Shown: one piece after another, positions 1-8,573 of the stretch
Numbering within the stretch: the first letter of the stretch is position 1
Layout: each line of letters begins with the position of its first letter
NCBI GenBank assembly: GCA_052386745.1
Contig: JBQTJW010000029.1
Location: 1 to 52,698, forward strand
Length of the DNA: 52,698 nt
DNA from: Panacagrimonas sp052386745
GTDB lineage: Bacteria; Pseudomonadota; Gammaproteobacteria; Nevskiales; Nevskiaceae
Reading direction: 5' to 3'
Position numbers and translations under genes: made by a program
The notes under the pieces: model-generated
Databases searched by the model: none
Told to the model about the DNA's origin: nothing
What the model saw: the letters and a program-made list of their open reading frames with translations, nothing else

Positions 1-85
1 TCCGGATCGCATCAGAAACATCGGAAATCAAGTCGGTCGGCAACCGATGCAGGCACCCCGCGCCTCTGCATCGCCACCGCCACGC

Positions 86-586
86 TCAAATTGAACCTGT
101 GCAGGGTTTCCCTAGGCACTCGCGCACCTGGTCGATGTCCCGGTACAGGACCTTGCCACCGTCTTCGGCGGTGGCGATGGGCGCATAGCCGGCCGCAACG
201 GCGGCCTGGAATTCGGCGGACCCCGGGCTGGCCTGCTTGTAGGCCTTCCAGTTGCGCCATTGCACGCCGTAGATGCGCCCCAGGTCGTCCGTCCCGCGCC
301 GGTGCGGGTTTGCGCGCCACTGGCCGTTGTCGTTGGCGTTCTGGTCCCAGATCTTGCAGTTGAGGCTGCGGAAGTCGGCGGCGCTGCGCGAGGCGCGCAG
401 GAACCCGACCATCTCGCCCATGAAGGTCTTGAAGGGCAGCTTGCGGGCAGTCACAGCGGGGAACCCTTCCTGCAGGTCGAACTTGAGGCTCGCGCCAGAG
501 ATGGCCCGCGTGCGGATGCCGGTGCGGTTCTCCTGCCACTTGCCGTCCCGGAGAATCTCCGCGAGCAGGGCCAGATATGACTTCAT
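86..586 (-). pseudogene. thyA: Truncated thymidylate synthase
   Basis: The 166 codons match the N-terminal half of thymidylate synthase (dUMP to dTMP with methylene-tetrahydrofolate): an N-terminal RTGIRT segment, FPAVTARKLPFK, the LRIYG-type region seen here as LGRIYGVQWRNW, and IDQVRECL. A GGAG lies 5-6 bases before the ATG, so the 5' end looks natural. Homology stops abruptly after RECLGK near residue 157 and a stop follows a few codons later. The next part of the family (SRR motif, then the catalytic Cys with its PCH context) is absent in all three frames of the remaining 85 bases, so a single frameshift does not explain the loss. The product would lack the active site. The organism must have another dTMP source, either a second thyA or thyX, if this is not an assembly join. 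Confidence 0.85.
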
Positions 587-647
587 GATATCTCCGTGAA
601 CCGCTTGTAAATAATTCCAACCGAATCCGTTGCAACCCGGCCGCCAC

Positions 648-1031
648 TCATCCGCCCCGGCTGATCGGCCTGGTCATGAGTTCCAGCAGGTGGCCGTCCG
701 GGTCTTCGAAGTACACGCCGCGGCCGCCGTCCAGGTGGTAGATCTCGCCTTCGCGCTGCTTGCCGGGCGCGGCCCAGTAGGTGAGCCCATGCGCGCGTAT
801 CCGGCCGAAGATTTCATCAAACTCCGCCTCGCTGGTGAGAAACGCGTAGTGCTGGGACGAGATGGCGCCGTCCTGGTCGTAGTAGTCGATGGACACGCCA
901 TTGCCGAGCCTGACCACCAGCATGGGCCCCAGGGCAATGGCCTGCGGCAGGCCAAACAACCAGGTGATGAAGCGCGACGACGCCTGCTTGTCCCGGCACC
1001 AGACGATGGTGTGGTTGAACTCGATGCTCAT
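648..1031 (-). CDS. VOC-superfamily (glyoxalase-like) protein
   Basis: A 127-residue protein with the vicinal-oxygen-chelate fold pattern. It opens with FNHTIVWCRD, has a central segment ending in YYDQDG, and ends with GVYFEDPDGHLLELM, the typical last strand with a metal-ligand Glu. An ATG at 1031 is preferred over longer starts because GGAGG sits about 8 bases upstream. The substrate cannot be told from sequence; members include glyoxalases, extradiol dioxygenases and antibiotic-binding proteins. It stands alone, downstream of the diguanylate cyclase gene on the same strand and upstream of the truncated thyA. Confidence 0.85.
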   Translation of the reverse strand: MSIEFNHTIVWCRDKQASSRFITWLFGLPQAIALGPMLVVRLGNGVSIDYYDQDGAISSQHYAFLTSEAEFDEIFGRIRAHGLTYWAAPGKQREGEIYHLDGGRGVYFEDPDGHLLELMTRPISRGG

Positions 1032-1159
1032 GGGAAATGCCTCCTTCGAAAGATCGTTCGGTCGAGAGGGTGACTCGGACACCGTCCGCAAGCACCCCAC
1101 CTTGCGTTCCGCGCACCGATCACGCGGTCGGGCGATGGTCCCGGTTCACCCTCGCGACT

Positions 1160-3574
1160 TCAACGCCGTGCTGGCGGCTGCTTCGATCGCAGGAAGCGCG
1201 AACAGGATTTCTTCTTGAGGTACATCGAAGCATCGGCTCGGTAGAGCAGTTCTTCCGCGTCGATCGCTTCGTTCGGGCGCGAGGTGCAGCTCCCGATGCT
1301 GGCGGCGACGGGAATCAGGTGGCCGTCGAATTCGACCGGGACACCCAGCGCGTGGCCGATCTCGGCGATCCGCGCATCCAGACCCGGACTGCCATCACGA
1401 AGCCCGGGGATCACCATCACGAACTCGTCGCCGCCCAGGCGCGCCGCGGTTGCGCCTTCGATCCCCGACAGGCGCCTGCCGACTTCTCCGAGCACCGCAT
1501 CGCCGGCGGGGTGGCCGAGGCTGTCGTTGATCTCCTTGAACCCGTTCAGATCAAGCAACAGCACGCCCATCGATTCGCCGCGTGCGTTGGCGTGACCGAG
1601 CTGTTCGCCCAGCAGCTTGAACAGGCCGCGTCGATTCATGAGGCCCGTCAGCGGGTCGATGTTCGCGTCGCGCGAGAGGCTGACTTCCCGCAGCTTTCGC
1701 TCGGTGATGTCGAGGATCATGCCGTGGATGCCAACCACATTGCCCCGCACGATGTCGGGCACGTACTTCACGAGCCAGTAATACGGTCGGCCGCGAAAGG
1801 GCCGATCCAGTTCGACGGTGACGGATTCGCCGGCCAGCGCGCGCCGCATCAGGTCCAGCATTTCCGCGGAGCGGCCATCCTCGAAGAACGACATCATTTC
1901 CCGGCCGATCAGCTCGGCCGGGTCTACGCCGAAGTATTCGCGGTAGGCCTGGTTGGCCCAGACGTAGCGGAAGTCGGTATCGGAGTACGACACCAGCGCC
2001 GGAACGTTGTCGGCAATGAGCTGGAGCCTGCGCTGTGCACTCAGGCGGTCGGCCTCCGCGGCCTTTCGCTCGGAGATGTCGTGCAGGAAGGCGATGATCA
2101 TCGGAGCACCATCGATCTCGATTCGCTTCAGGCGGATCTCGACCGGAATGGCGTGCCCGTCGCGATGCACCGCGGATATTTCCGCGCGCTCCCGCAGCGG
2201 GTGCCCGGGCGGGCTGACGAGCGCCTGGTGAAAGCCGCCGCGCAATCCGTTGCGCAGCCGCGCGGGGAAGATGGTTTCCTCGATGCGCCGGCCGATCGCC
2301 TCGTCCGCGGACCAGCCGAACGTCTTCTCGGCCTGGGCGTTCCAGGCCGAGATCACGCCCGCCTCGTCGGTGCTGACGTAAGCATCCGGCGCGTGTTCGA
2401 TGATGATGCGCAGCTCGTGCTCGCGGGCGCGGACCTGCCGCCCCGCGTGCAGCGCGTCGGCCATCGTGGCCAGCAGGCGTTCGTTGGTGCGCTCGAGTTC
2501 GGACGTCCGTTCGGCGACCTTGCGCTCCAGCCCGAGCCTGAGCGCGCGCAGCGAGTTCTCGGTCTCCTTGCGGGTGGTGATGTCCTCGATCACGCTGATG
2601 AAATACGGCGGCGCATCCACCGGGCGGTTGATGGCAACGGTGAGGTTGACCCACACCGTGCCGCCGTCCTTGCGGACGTACCGTTTCTCTATCTGGTACC
2701 GGCCAATCTCGCCGTCGATACACTGGCGCACCATCTCTAGATCGGCATCGAGGTCGTCGGGGTAGGTGATGTCCTGGAACGAGCGCTGCATCAGCTCGTC
2801 GTGCGAGTAGCCGACGATCTCGCAGAGGGCCGGATTGACCTGAATCCAGCGCCCGTCGAGCGCCACGATGGCCTTTCCGACGGGCGAGGTCTGAAAGATG
2901 GTGGTGAACAGGAGCTCGGAGCGATGCAGCGCCGCCCGCTCGTCGTTGAGATCCTGCCTGGCCTTTTCGATGGAGCGCTGGGCGAAAATCTCGCGCTGAA
3001 CCAGCGCGGCAAAGCACCGCAGGATTTCGAGCTGCGCGGCGGTGAACTTGCGGGGCACATGGTCGACCACGCACACGGTGCCGATCGGCAGACCCTCGTC
3101 GTTGCTGATGGCCGCGCCGGCGTAGGCGACGATCGGCGGGCTGCCGACGAACGAGGGATTGTCACAGAAGCGGCCGTCGAGTCGGGTATCCGGCACCACG
3201 AGTTCCCGCGATTGCAGAATGGTGTGCCCGCAAATTGACAGTTCGCGCGGCCCCTGCCTGGCGGGCAGTCCGACGCAGGACAGGAACCAGATGTCGATCT
3301 CCTCGATCACGGTGACCATCGCGATCGGCACTTCCATCGAGGCCGAGAGCGCAAACGTCAGGTGATCAAGCGCTTGCGGAGGTTCCGCGCCATACAGCCG
3401 CAAGGCACGCACCGCCGTGAGACGTTCCGGCTCTCGTGCATGGGGCAGGGGCGCAAGCATTTCGGGTGAGGGTGGGGTTGGCCGGGTGGACTCCGTTAAA
3501 CGCCTCTGCAAGTGCGGTGCCTGAAACCAAGCGTCGCCGAGCCAGGCTAAGGCGCATGGCTGGTGAGTCATCAC
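1160..3574 (-). CDS. GAF-PAS-PAS-PAS-GGDEF sensor diguanylate cyclase
   Basis: An 804-residue cytoplasmic signalling protein predicted to make cyclic di-GMP. In order: a GAF-like domain (about 60-205, with ICGHTI and the closing VCVVDHVPRKF), three PAS/PAC units (about 220-340, 375-500 and 510-630, each ending in an ISERK- or ITERK-type linker), a coiled linker after the first PAS, and a GGDEF domain (about 640-795) with NIDPLTGLMNRRG and GGDEF at 714-718. The RxxD inhibitory site that normally precedes GGDEF is replaced by IEGA, so product inhibition through that site is unlikely. No membrane segment is seen. The start is uncertain: a GTG at 3574, an ATG one codon later and an ATG at 3460 are all possible and none has a strong ribosome site. 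No EAL domain is present. Confidence 0.9.
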   Translation of the reverse strand: MMTHQPCALAWLGDAWFQAPHLQRRLTESTRPTPPSPEMLAPLPHAREPERLTAVRALRLYGAEPPQALDHLTFALSASMEVPIAMVTVIEEIDIWFLSCVGLPARQGPRELSICGHTILQSRELVVPDTRLDGRFCDNPSFVGSPPIVAYAGAAISNDEGLPIGTVCVVDHVPRKFTAAQLEILRCFAALVQREIFAQRSIEKARQDLNDERAALHRSELLFTTIFQTSPVGKAIVALDGRWIQVNPALCEIVGYSHDELMQRSFQDITYPDDLDADLEMVRQCIDGEIGRYQIEKRYVRKDGGTVWVNLTVAINRPVDAPPYFISVIEDITTRKETENSLRALRLGLERKVAERTSELERTNERLLATMADALHAGRQVRAREHELRIIIEHAPDAYVSTDEAGVISAWNAQAEKTFGWSADEAIGRRIEETIFPARLRNGLRGGFHQALVSPPGHPLRERAEISAVHRDGHAIPVEIRLKRIEIDGAPMIIAFLHDISERKAAEADRLSAQRRLQLIADNVPALVSYSDTDFRYVWANQAYREYFGVDPAELIGREMMSFFEDGRSAEMLDLMRRALAGESVTVELDRPFRGRPYYWLVKYVPDIVRGNVVGIHGMILDITERKLREVSLSRDANIDPLTGLMNRRGLFKLLGEQLGHANARGESMGVLLLDLNGFKEINDSLGHPAGDAVLGEVGRRLSGIEGATAARLGGDEFVMVIPGLRDGSPGLDARIAEIGHALGVPVEFDGHLIPVAASIGSCTSRPNEAIDAEELLYRADASMYLKKKSCSRFLRSKQPPARR

Positions 3575-3727
3575 ACATCGTCACACGCTCGTCGGTCGGG
3601 AACACCGTCTCATCGCTCCGGGCCGGCGCCGGAAGGCGAACGGGCAAATCCTTGCCTCCCATCGACGAGCCGCCCGAGCACCCCCTCCGGCTCTCTCGGA
3701 CGACGCCACGATCACGAGGAGCCCCGG

Positions 3728-5734
3728 ATGAATCCCTTCCAGATGCGGACGATCACCCATTCTCTCGCCGCGCTGTTCGTTCTATCCGGCATCGCTCTAG
3801 CCTCCAACACGCACGCCGCCGAGCGGCCACCGCTGCCATTGCTGAGGCTGGCCGGCGAACTCCGGGGTGAAGCGGCGGTGCAGGGGCTAGGTGCCAATTT
3901 GCCGGCGGTGGCGGCGCATTACCGGATGACGCAGGACCGCCTTGCGGGCATCCTCCGCCGCGACCGCACGTCGCGCGTCGACGAACGCGGGCGCCTGTTC
4001 TACGTGGAGCCGGCAGCGGACGAAGGTGCCACCAGCTCGGCGTTCACGGTGTCCGAAGCCGCGCCTTACAACCTGTCCCAAACCTTCACGCTCGCCAGCA
4101 AGCCGGGTTCGGCGCGCGTGCTGTACCTGGATTTCACCGGGCACGCGGTCAGCGGAACGTCGTGGAACGGTGGTGCGGCGATCCAGGCCCAAGCCTACGA
4201 TACGGATGGCGTACCGGGCACGTTCAGCGACGCGGAACGCGAGGCCATCCAGAAGATCTGGCAGCGCGTGGCCGAGGATTACGCGCCCTTCGACGTGAAC
4301 GTGACCACCGCCGATCCCGGCGCGGATGCCATCCGGCGCAGTTCGAGCTCGGACACGAACTACGGTTCGCGCGTGGTCATCACGCGCAACACGTTCTACA
4401 ACTGCTCGTGCGGCGGCGTGGCCTACGTTGGCACCTTCGATTATTCCGGCAGCAACCCTGACTACTACCAGCCCGCCTGGGTGTTCTTCAACGCGCTGTC
4501 CAACGGCAACGAGAAGTCCGTGGCCGAGGCCGTGACGCACGAGGCCGGGCACAACCTGGGCCTGAGCCACGACGGGCGCACCTCGCCGGCCGAGGGCTAC
4601 TACGCCGGACATGGCAGCGGCGACACCGCCTGGGCGCCGATCATGGGAGCCGGGTACACCAGGAACCTGACGCAGTGGAACAAGGGCGAGTACCTGAGCG
4701 CAAACAACCTGGAGGACGACCTTTCCATCATCCAGCAGAACGGCGTGCAGCTGCGCGCGGACGATGCGGGCAACACGACCGCCGCCGCGACCAGCCTGGG
4801 AGGCGCGGCCAGCAACGGTAGCGTGACCATCGACCGCCCCGGATTGATCGGGCAGCGCGGGGATGTGGACGTCTATTCCTTCGTCGCCGGCGCCGGAACG
4901 GTACGCATCGATGTCGCACCCGCGGTGCTGGGCCCGAATCTGGACATCGAGGCACGGTTGCTCGACGGCGGCGGCAACACGCTGGCCGTCTCCAACCCGG
5001 CCGATTCGCTGGGTGCAAGCCTGAACGTGTCCGTCAGCGGCGGGGGTTACTACCTACGCATCGATGGCTTGGGCCGTGGCGATACCGCCAGCGGATACTC
5101 GGACTACGGCAGCATCGGCCAGTACCGCGTCACCGGCAGCTTTGTGGATACCGGTGCCGCCGGCCCCGTGGCCGCGTTCACCGTCACGCCGGCGAGCGGC
5201 ACGGCGCCGCTGCCGGTGAGCTTCGACGGAAGCCTGTCCAGCGATGCGGACGGCTACATCGCGAGCCATGCCTGGTCATTCGGTGACGGCACCAGCGCCA
5301 CCGGCATCACCGCGTCCCGCACCTACGCCAGCGCGGGCACCTATACCGCCACCCTCACCGTCACCGACAACCAGGGCCAGACCGCGCGGCAGACGAAAAC
5401 CATCACCGTCACCTCCGGGCTTCCGGTGGTCTACGTCCGCACCATCACCGTCAGCGCAACGGCCCTGGCTTTCGGCTACCAGTGCACGGCCTCCGTGGCC
5501 GTGCGCAACGCGAGCAACGTGAGCATCAGCGGCGCGAACGTAAGTGGCACCTGGAGCGGCACGGCAAAGGGAACGGCATCGGCGGTCACCAACGCCAGCG
5601 GCGTGGCGATGGTGCGCTCGCCCTGGGCCTACCAGCGCGGCACCTGCACGTTCACCGTCGGCAACATCAGCGCAGCCGGGTCAACCTACGATGCCGCGCG
5701 CAACCTCGTGAGTTCCGGTAGTCGGACGTACTGA
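3728..5734 (+). CDS. Secreted zinc metalloprotease (metzincin type) with PPC-like and PKD domains
   Basis: A 668-residue exported protein. AGGAG lies 7 bases before the ATG at 3728. An N-terminal signal peptide (hydrophobic stretch ending ALASNTHA) is followed by a short propeptide and a catalytic domain with HEAGHNLGLSHD at residues 271-282, which is the metzincin HExxHxxGxxH/D zinc site, and a downstream PIMGAGY segment compatible with the Met-turn. Next comes a beta-rich segment resembling the bacterial pre-peptidase C-terminal domain (about 350-475), a PKD domain (about 479-565, ending FGDGTSATG...TVTDNQG) and a C-terminal Ig-like domain. The predicted role is extracellular protein degradation. 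A two-cysteine CSCGG segment just before the catalytic helix may form a disulfide. The gene is divergent from the diguanylate cyclase. Confidence 0.88.
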   Translation: MNPFQMRTITHSLAALFVLSGIALASNTHAAERPPLPLLRLAGELRGEAAVQGLGANLPAVAAHYRMTQDRLAGILRRDRTSRVDERGRLFYVEPAADEGATSSAFTVSEAAPYNLSQTFTLASKPGSARVLYLDFTGHAVSGTSWNGGAAIQAQAYDTDGVPGTFSDAEREAIQKIWQRVAEDYAPFDVNVTTADPGADAIRRSSSSDTNYGSRVVITRNTFYNCSCGGVAYVGTFDYSGSNPDYYQPAWVFFNALSNGNEKSVAEAVTHEAGHNLGLSHDGRTSPAEGYYAGHGSGDTAWAPIMGAGYTRNLTQWNKGEYLSANNLEDDLSIIQQNGVQLRADDAGNTTAAATSLGGAASNGSVTIDRPGLIGQRGDVDVYSFVAGAGTVRIDVAPAVLGPNLDIEARLLDGGGNTLAVSNPADSLGASLNVSVSGGGYYLRIDGLGRGDTASGYSDYGSIGQYRVTGSFVDTGAAGPVAAFTVTPASGTAPLPVSFDGSLSSDADGYIASHAWSFGDGTSATGITASRTYASAGTYTATLTVTDNQGQTARQTKTITVTSGLPVVYVRTITVSATALAFGYQCTASVAVRNASNVSISGANVSGTWSGTAKGTASAVTNASGVAMVRSPWAYQRGTCTFTVGNISAAGSTYDAARNLVSSGSRTY

Positions 5735-5782
5735 CGCCGTCGACGTCCACGTCCGTTCCAGCGCCATCGCTCGCGATGATCG

Positions 5783-5905
5783 TCAGTCGCTCACTCCCGC
5801 AAGCATGGCCGCCACGCTCGAAAAATCCAGCGCCCCGCGGCCGGCCGATTTGTGCAGCTGGTACAGCTGGCGTGTCAGCGCGCCCAGTGGGGTCATCGCT
5901 CCGGC
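5783..5905 (-). pseudogene. Remnant of a 3-hydroxyisobutyrate-dehydrogenase-like gene (C-terminus only)
   Basis: Read on the minus strand, about 36 codons ending at a TGA (5785-5783) give PLGALTRQLYQLHKSAGRG followed by ALDFSSVAAML. This matches the extreme C-terminus of the NAD-binding beta-hydroxyacid dehydrogenase family (3-hydroxyisobutyrate or tartronate semialdehyde reductases). Upstream of it the frame becomes unrelated and no Rossmann domain is found nearby. It is therefore a decayed tail, not a gene. The call rests on a short motif and remains tentative. Confidence 0.5.
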
Positions 5906-5942
5906 GCCGTCGCTGCTGGAGCGATGAGACGACGCGCAAATT

Positions 5943-6449
5943 CTACTCGCCGGTGGCGTCCAGCTCGAGCCGCCGGGTCTCGGCGAGCTCTTTCTGCGCG
6001 AACGCCTCTTTCACAAGATAAAAAATGAAGACTGGAGGTGGGGGGCCGGAGAATAGGGTGCTGAGACTGAGAGGAGGACGGACCCCGAACCTTTCGGTGT
6101 ATCGGATGTAAACCGGTTCGCCCTGACTGACGTCGAAGGTGGCATGCGCTCTGACTTTGCCGGTGTCCCGGCGGAACGACGACTCCGTTACCGTGACGGT
6201 GTGCAAGCCGGGCTGGAGGGGGATGGTCAAATAGCCGCCAATCCGGATGCGGGTCAGCCGCTGGCCATCGAGGTACAGAAATGGAACATCGAAGTTGCCC
6301 AGTCCCACGTATGAGTCTGGTCTGTAGATGCAGGCCAGGATTTCGTTATCCACAGATACCGCAGCAGCCTCCGGCTTGTAGGCCGGACCTGACGCGCGGC
6401 AGCCGGCCAGAAGCATCACGGTTGCAAGTACGGCGAAGCAGGTTTTCAT
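5943..6449 (-). CDS. DUF2846-like lipoprotein
   Basis: A 168-residue predicted lipoprotein. The ATG at 6449 has GGGAG 7 bases upstream and starts a signal peptide with lipobox LAGC and Cys17. The mature part contains CIYRPDSYVGLG, a LYLDGQRL segment, a GGYLTIPLQPGLHTV segment and a late beta strand ending in VYIRYTERF. This is the pattern of DUF2846 and related small lipoproteins, which carry a displayed-residue, PEGA-like beta fold. Residues near 135-150 are proline-rich and hydrophobic (GPPPPVFIFYLV). The function of the family is unknown. The gene is monocistronic. Confidence 0.75.
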   Translation of the reverse strand: MKTCFAVLATVMLLAGCRASGPAYKPEAAAVSVDNEILACIYRPDSYVGLGNFDVPFLYLDGQRLTRIRIGGYLTIPLQPGLHTVTVTESSFRRDTGKVRAHATFDVSQGEPVYIRYTERFGVRPPLSLSTLFSGPPPPVFIFYLVKEAFAQKELAETRRLELDATGE

Positions 6450-6965
6450 CGTGCTCCCAGGGAACAGTGGTCTATCCGCCCTGTTGCGGCGCAAGCCGAG
6501 GACGTGGCGGACAAGTGCCCGTGAACTGTAGCGCCGCCCCTCCAACGGGGGACTCGGGGATTGATCCAGGCGAATCTTTGAGGACGCGCGAAAACGATAA
6601 AAGGCTAAAGCCGCGATCCAGCCCGGATTGAGCCGCGCTGCGCGAGGGCGAGCGTGTCGAACGACGAGGTGATGAGGGGGGCCAGCGGAAACGCGCAGGC
6701 GGCTCGTCCATGGCTTTCCGCGTCTTGGCGAAGGGCCGCCGTTGCGTGGGGCATGCTGGCGCTCGATGCCCGTCTGCCCGCTTGGTGAGCGGCAAGTTCT
6801 CCCGGGAGCGCGGCTACGTGGTGGGCAAGCCGCTGGGTGCCGGCGGCCTGCACTGCGACCTGTTCGCCGCCATTCCCGCGAGCCTTGCGGCCAAGCCGTT
6901 CATGGTGGACTTCATCGCCAAGCTGCGTCGCGGTACGAACGCGGGTTGAGCCTCGCGCCCATCGG
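6450..6965. other. 516-base stretch without a recognisable intact gene
   Basis: The stretch upstream of the lipoprotein holds its ribosome site and presumably its promoter. A plus-strand open frame ending in a TGA just before 6950 encodes a tail with GLHCDLFAAIPASLAAKPF and VDFIAKLRRG. This faintly recalls the end of a LysR-type regulator, but it has no recognisable N-terminal part and no clear start. It is best taken as another decayed fragment or a chance frame. Confidence 0.4.
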
Positions 6966-7517
6966 TCAATCGAGGGGTACGGGATCGTGGTGGGGTTCCA
7001 TCACGTGCTCCACGCTTTCCTGCTCATTGGGGTCGGTACGCGCCACGATGGCTTCGGCTGGCTCGGTGGCCGACAGGTTGATGGGCTTGTGCGGCACGCC
7101 GGCCGGGATGTACAGGAAGTCGCCGGCCTCGTTGACGACGCTTTTCTTCAGACCTTCGCCGTACAGCGTCCTGACCCGCCCGCGCAGGAGATAGATGGCG
7201 GACTCGTACCCCTTGTGCACGTGGGCACGCGCGGCACCGCCGGGCGGGATGACGACGCGGTTCATCGACAGCGCCCGCGCTCCTGCGTTCTGGCCCGAAA
7301 TACCCTGGAACAGGGGAATGCCCTGCTTCGATCCCTGTGCCCGGTCGGGACGGATGGTGACGATCTCCTGGGCATCTGCCTGCGGAGGTGACGGCGGCGG
7401 CGCGGTCTCCGCGCGGGCCGGTCCACCGATGAAGGCCATCACCAGAATCAGCAGCGGTAAGCGGCCCGCGGCCGGCCTCGCGCCGGATTGCATTGCACGA
7501 CTGACCATTCGGAACAT
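6966..7517 (-). CDS. Secreted cupin-domain protein
   Basis: A 183-residue protein with a signal peptide (LPLLILVMAFIGGPARA) and a single cupin barrel. The metal-site pattern is visible as HVHKGYESAIYLLRGRV, with His, His and Glu in motif 1, and FLYIPAGVPHKPIN, with the His of motif 2. The ATG at 7517 is chosen because GGAGA lies 7 bases upstream. The upstream extension is arginine-rich and unconvincing. The protein probably acts in the periplasm as a metal-dependent enzyme or binding protein of unknown substrate. A proline-rich linker follows the signal peptide. Confidence 0.85.
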   Translation of the reverse strand: MFRMVSRAMQSGARPAAGRLPLLILVMAFIGGPARAETAPPPSPPQADAQEIVTIRPDRAQGSKQGIPLFQGISGQNAGARALSMNRVVIPPGGAARAHVHKGYESAIYLLRGRVRTLYGEGLKKSVVNEAGDFLYIPAGVPHKPINLSATEPAEAIVARTDPNEQESVEHVMEPHHDPVPLD

Positions 7518-7661
7518 GAGAGATCTCCGCTGCGGCATGACTTGGCCCGGCCGGGCCGATCCGGTTGCAGCTTGTACTCCCCGGCGGATTACCGGGCAAT
7601 GCCGCCCGCCAGGAGCGCGGTCATGTGCCCGCAACGCCAAGCGGCGTGGGCCGGGCGCGGG

Positions 7662-8573
7662 CTACGGGTAGCCGTAGGAACGGGCCAGGGTGATCGTTGC
7701 GTCGGCAAAGCCGAGGCCGTCCGGCCTCCAGGGCAGGGGCTCGCTCAAGCTCGCCAGTGCTGAACCCCTGACGTCGTCCCTGGGCAGGGTTTCGAGCACT
7801 TCGGGCTCCAGGCCATAGGGCGCGGTGCCGGGGCCGAATCCCCAGAACGCCCAGCGGCGGGGGGAGCGCATGGCCTTGAGCGCGGCGACGCCGGCATCGA
7901 CCCCCAGCCAGTTGCAGAGCGCGGCGATGTGTTCGTCGAAGGCGTTGTCGATCTGTTCAAGCTGCACCCGCCAGCGGCGGCCGGGCGGCAGGGCCTGTGT
8001 CAGGGCCTCCACGTTGGTGTTGGCGCGCAGCCAGGGAATCTGCGGGTCGGTTATCGCCGGCTGGAAGCCATGGTCCTTGTAGTCCGGCGGCACGAACAGG
8101 CGGTCGCGCGCCCAGGCGGCCAGCAGGCAGCCCTGCGTCCAGGGGTGGCGGGTCACGTGGAGCACGTGCGCGTCCGGCACCTGCCGGTGCAGGCGGCGCA
8201 GGTCCATGGGCCGCATGGCCGAGCCGGTGTCGGCAATCACCAGGCGCTCCGGCGCCACCCGCCCGGCGAAATGGTGGATGAGGTCGCCGGTGGCCCGGTC
8301 GCGCCGCTCGTACAGCCAGTGCCGCGCGGCGGTGATGGTGCGGTCGTTCTGCCGGCCGAACTCGATCTGGGCGATGGCGCGCAGCAGGCCGTCCATCTGC
8401 GCGCCCTGGGCCAGTTCCTCGATTTCCAGCAGCTCGATCACGCGGTCGGCCATGAACAGGTTCAGCTCCGGCAGCGCGACCAGCTGCGGATGGCAGCCGA
8501 GCTGGCCGGCCAGGCTGGACACGCCGCAGAACGGCGCTGCCAGCAGGAACACCGGCGCGGGCGGCGCGCTCAC
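7662..8573 (-). CDS. Sulfotransferase family protein
   Basis: A 303-residue protein with a PAPS-sulfotransferase layout. The N-terminal segment FLLAAPFCGVSSLAGQLGCHP resembles the 5'-phosphosulfate loop, although the usual basic residue is not obvious. The segment LVIADTGSAMRP, followed by VPDAHVLHVTRHPWTQG, resembles the 3'-phosphate site with its Arg. It would transfer sulfate from PAPS to an unknown acceptor in the cytoplasm; no signal peptide is seen. The GTG start at 8573 shares four bases (GTGA) with the stop of the upstream propeller gene, which indicates translational coupling. It is the last gene of the TolC-HlyD-propeller operon, so its acceptor may be the exported product or the propeller protein. 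Family membership is fairly clear; the substrate is unknown. Confidence 0.75.
   Translation of the reverse strand: MSAPPAPVFLLAAPFCGVSSLAGQLGCHPQLVALPELNLFMADRVIELLEIEELAQGAQMDGLLRAIAQIEFGRQNDRTITAARHWLYERRDRATGDLIHHFAGRVAPERLVIADTGSAMRPMDLRRLHRQVPDAHVLHVTRHPWTQGCLLAAWARDRLFVPPDYKDHGFQPAITDPQIPWLRANTNVEALTQALPPGRRWRVQLEQIDNAFDEHIAALCNWLGVDAGVAALKAMRSPRRWAFWGFGPGTAPYGLEPEVLETLPRDDVRGSALASLSEPLPWRPDGLGFADATITLARSYGYP

Noticed and set aside
1..120. A frameshift explaining the short thyA
   Set aside because: None of the three minus-strand frames in the remaining bases contains the expected SRR or catalytic Cys region.
6710..6949. A possible LysR-regulator tail
   Set aside because: The similarity is limited to a short C-terminal stretch, with no helix-turn-helix or start; left as part of the gene-free stretch.
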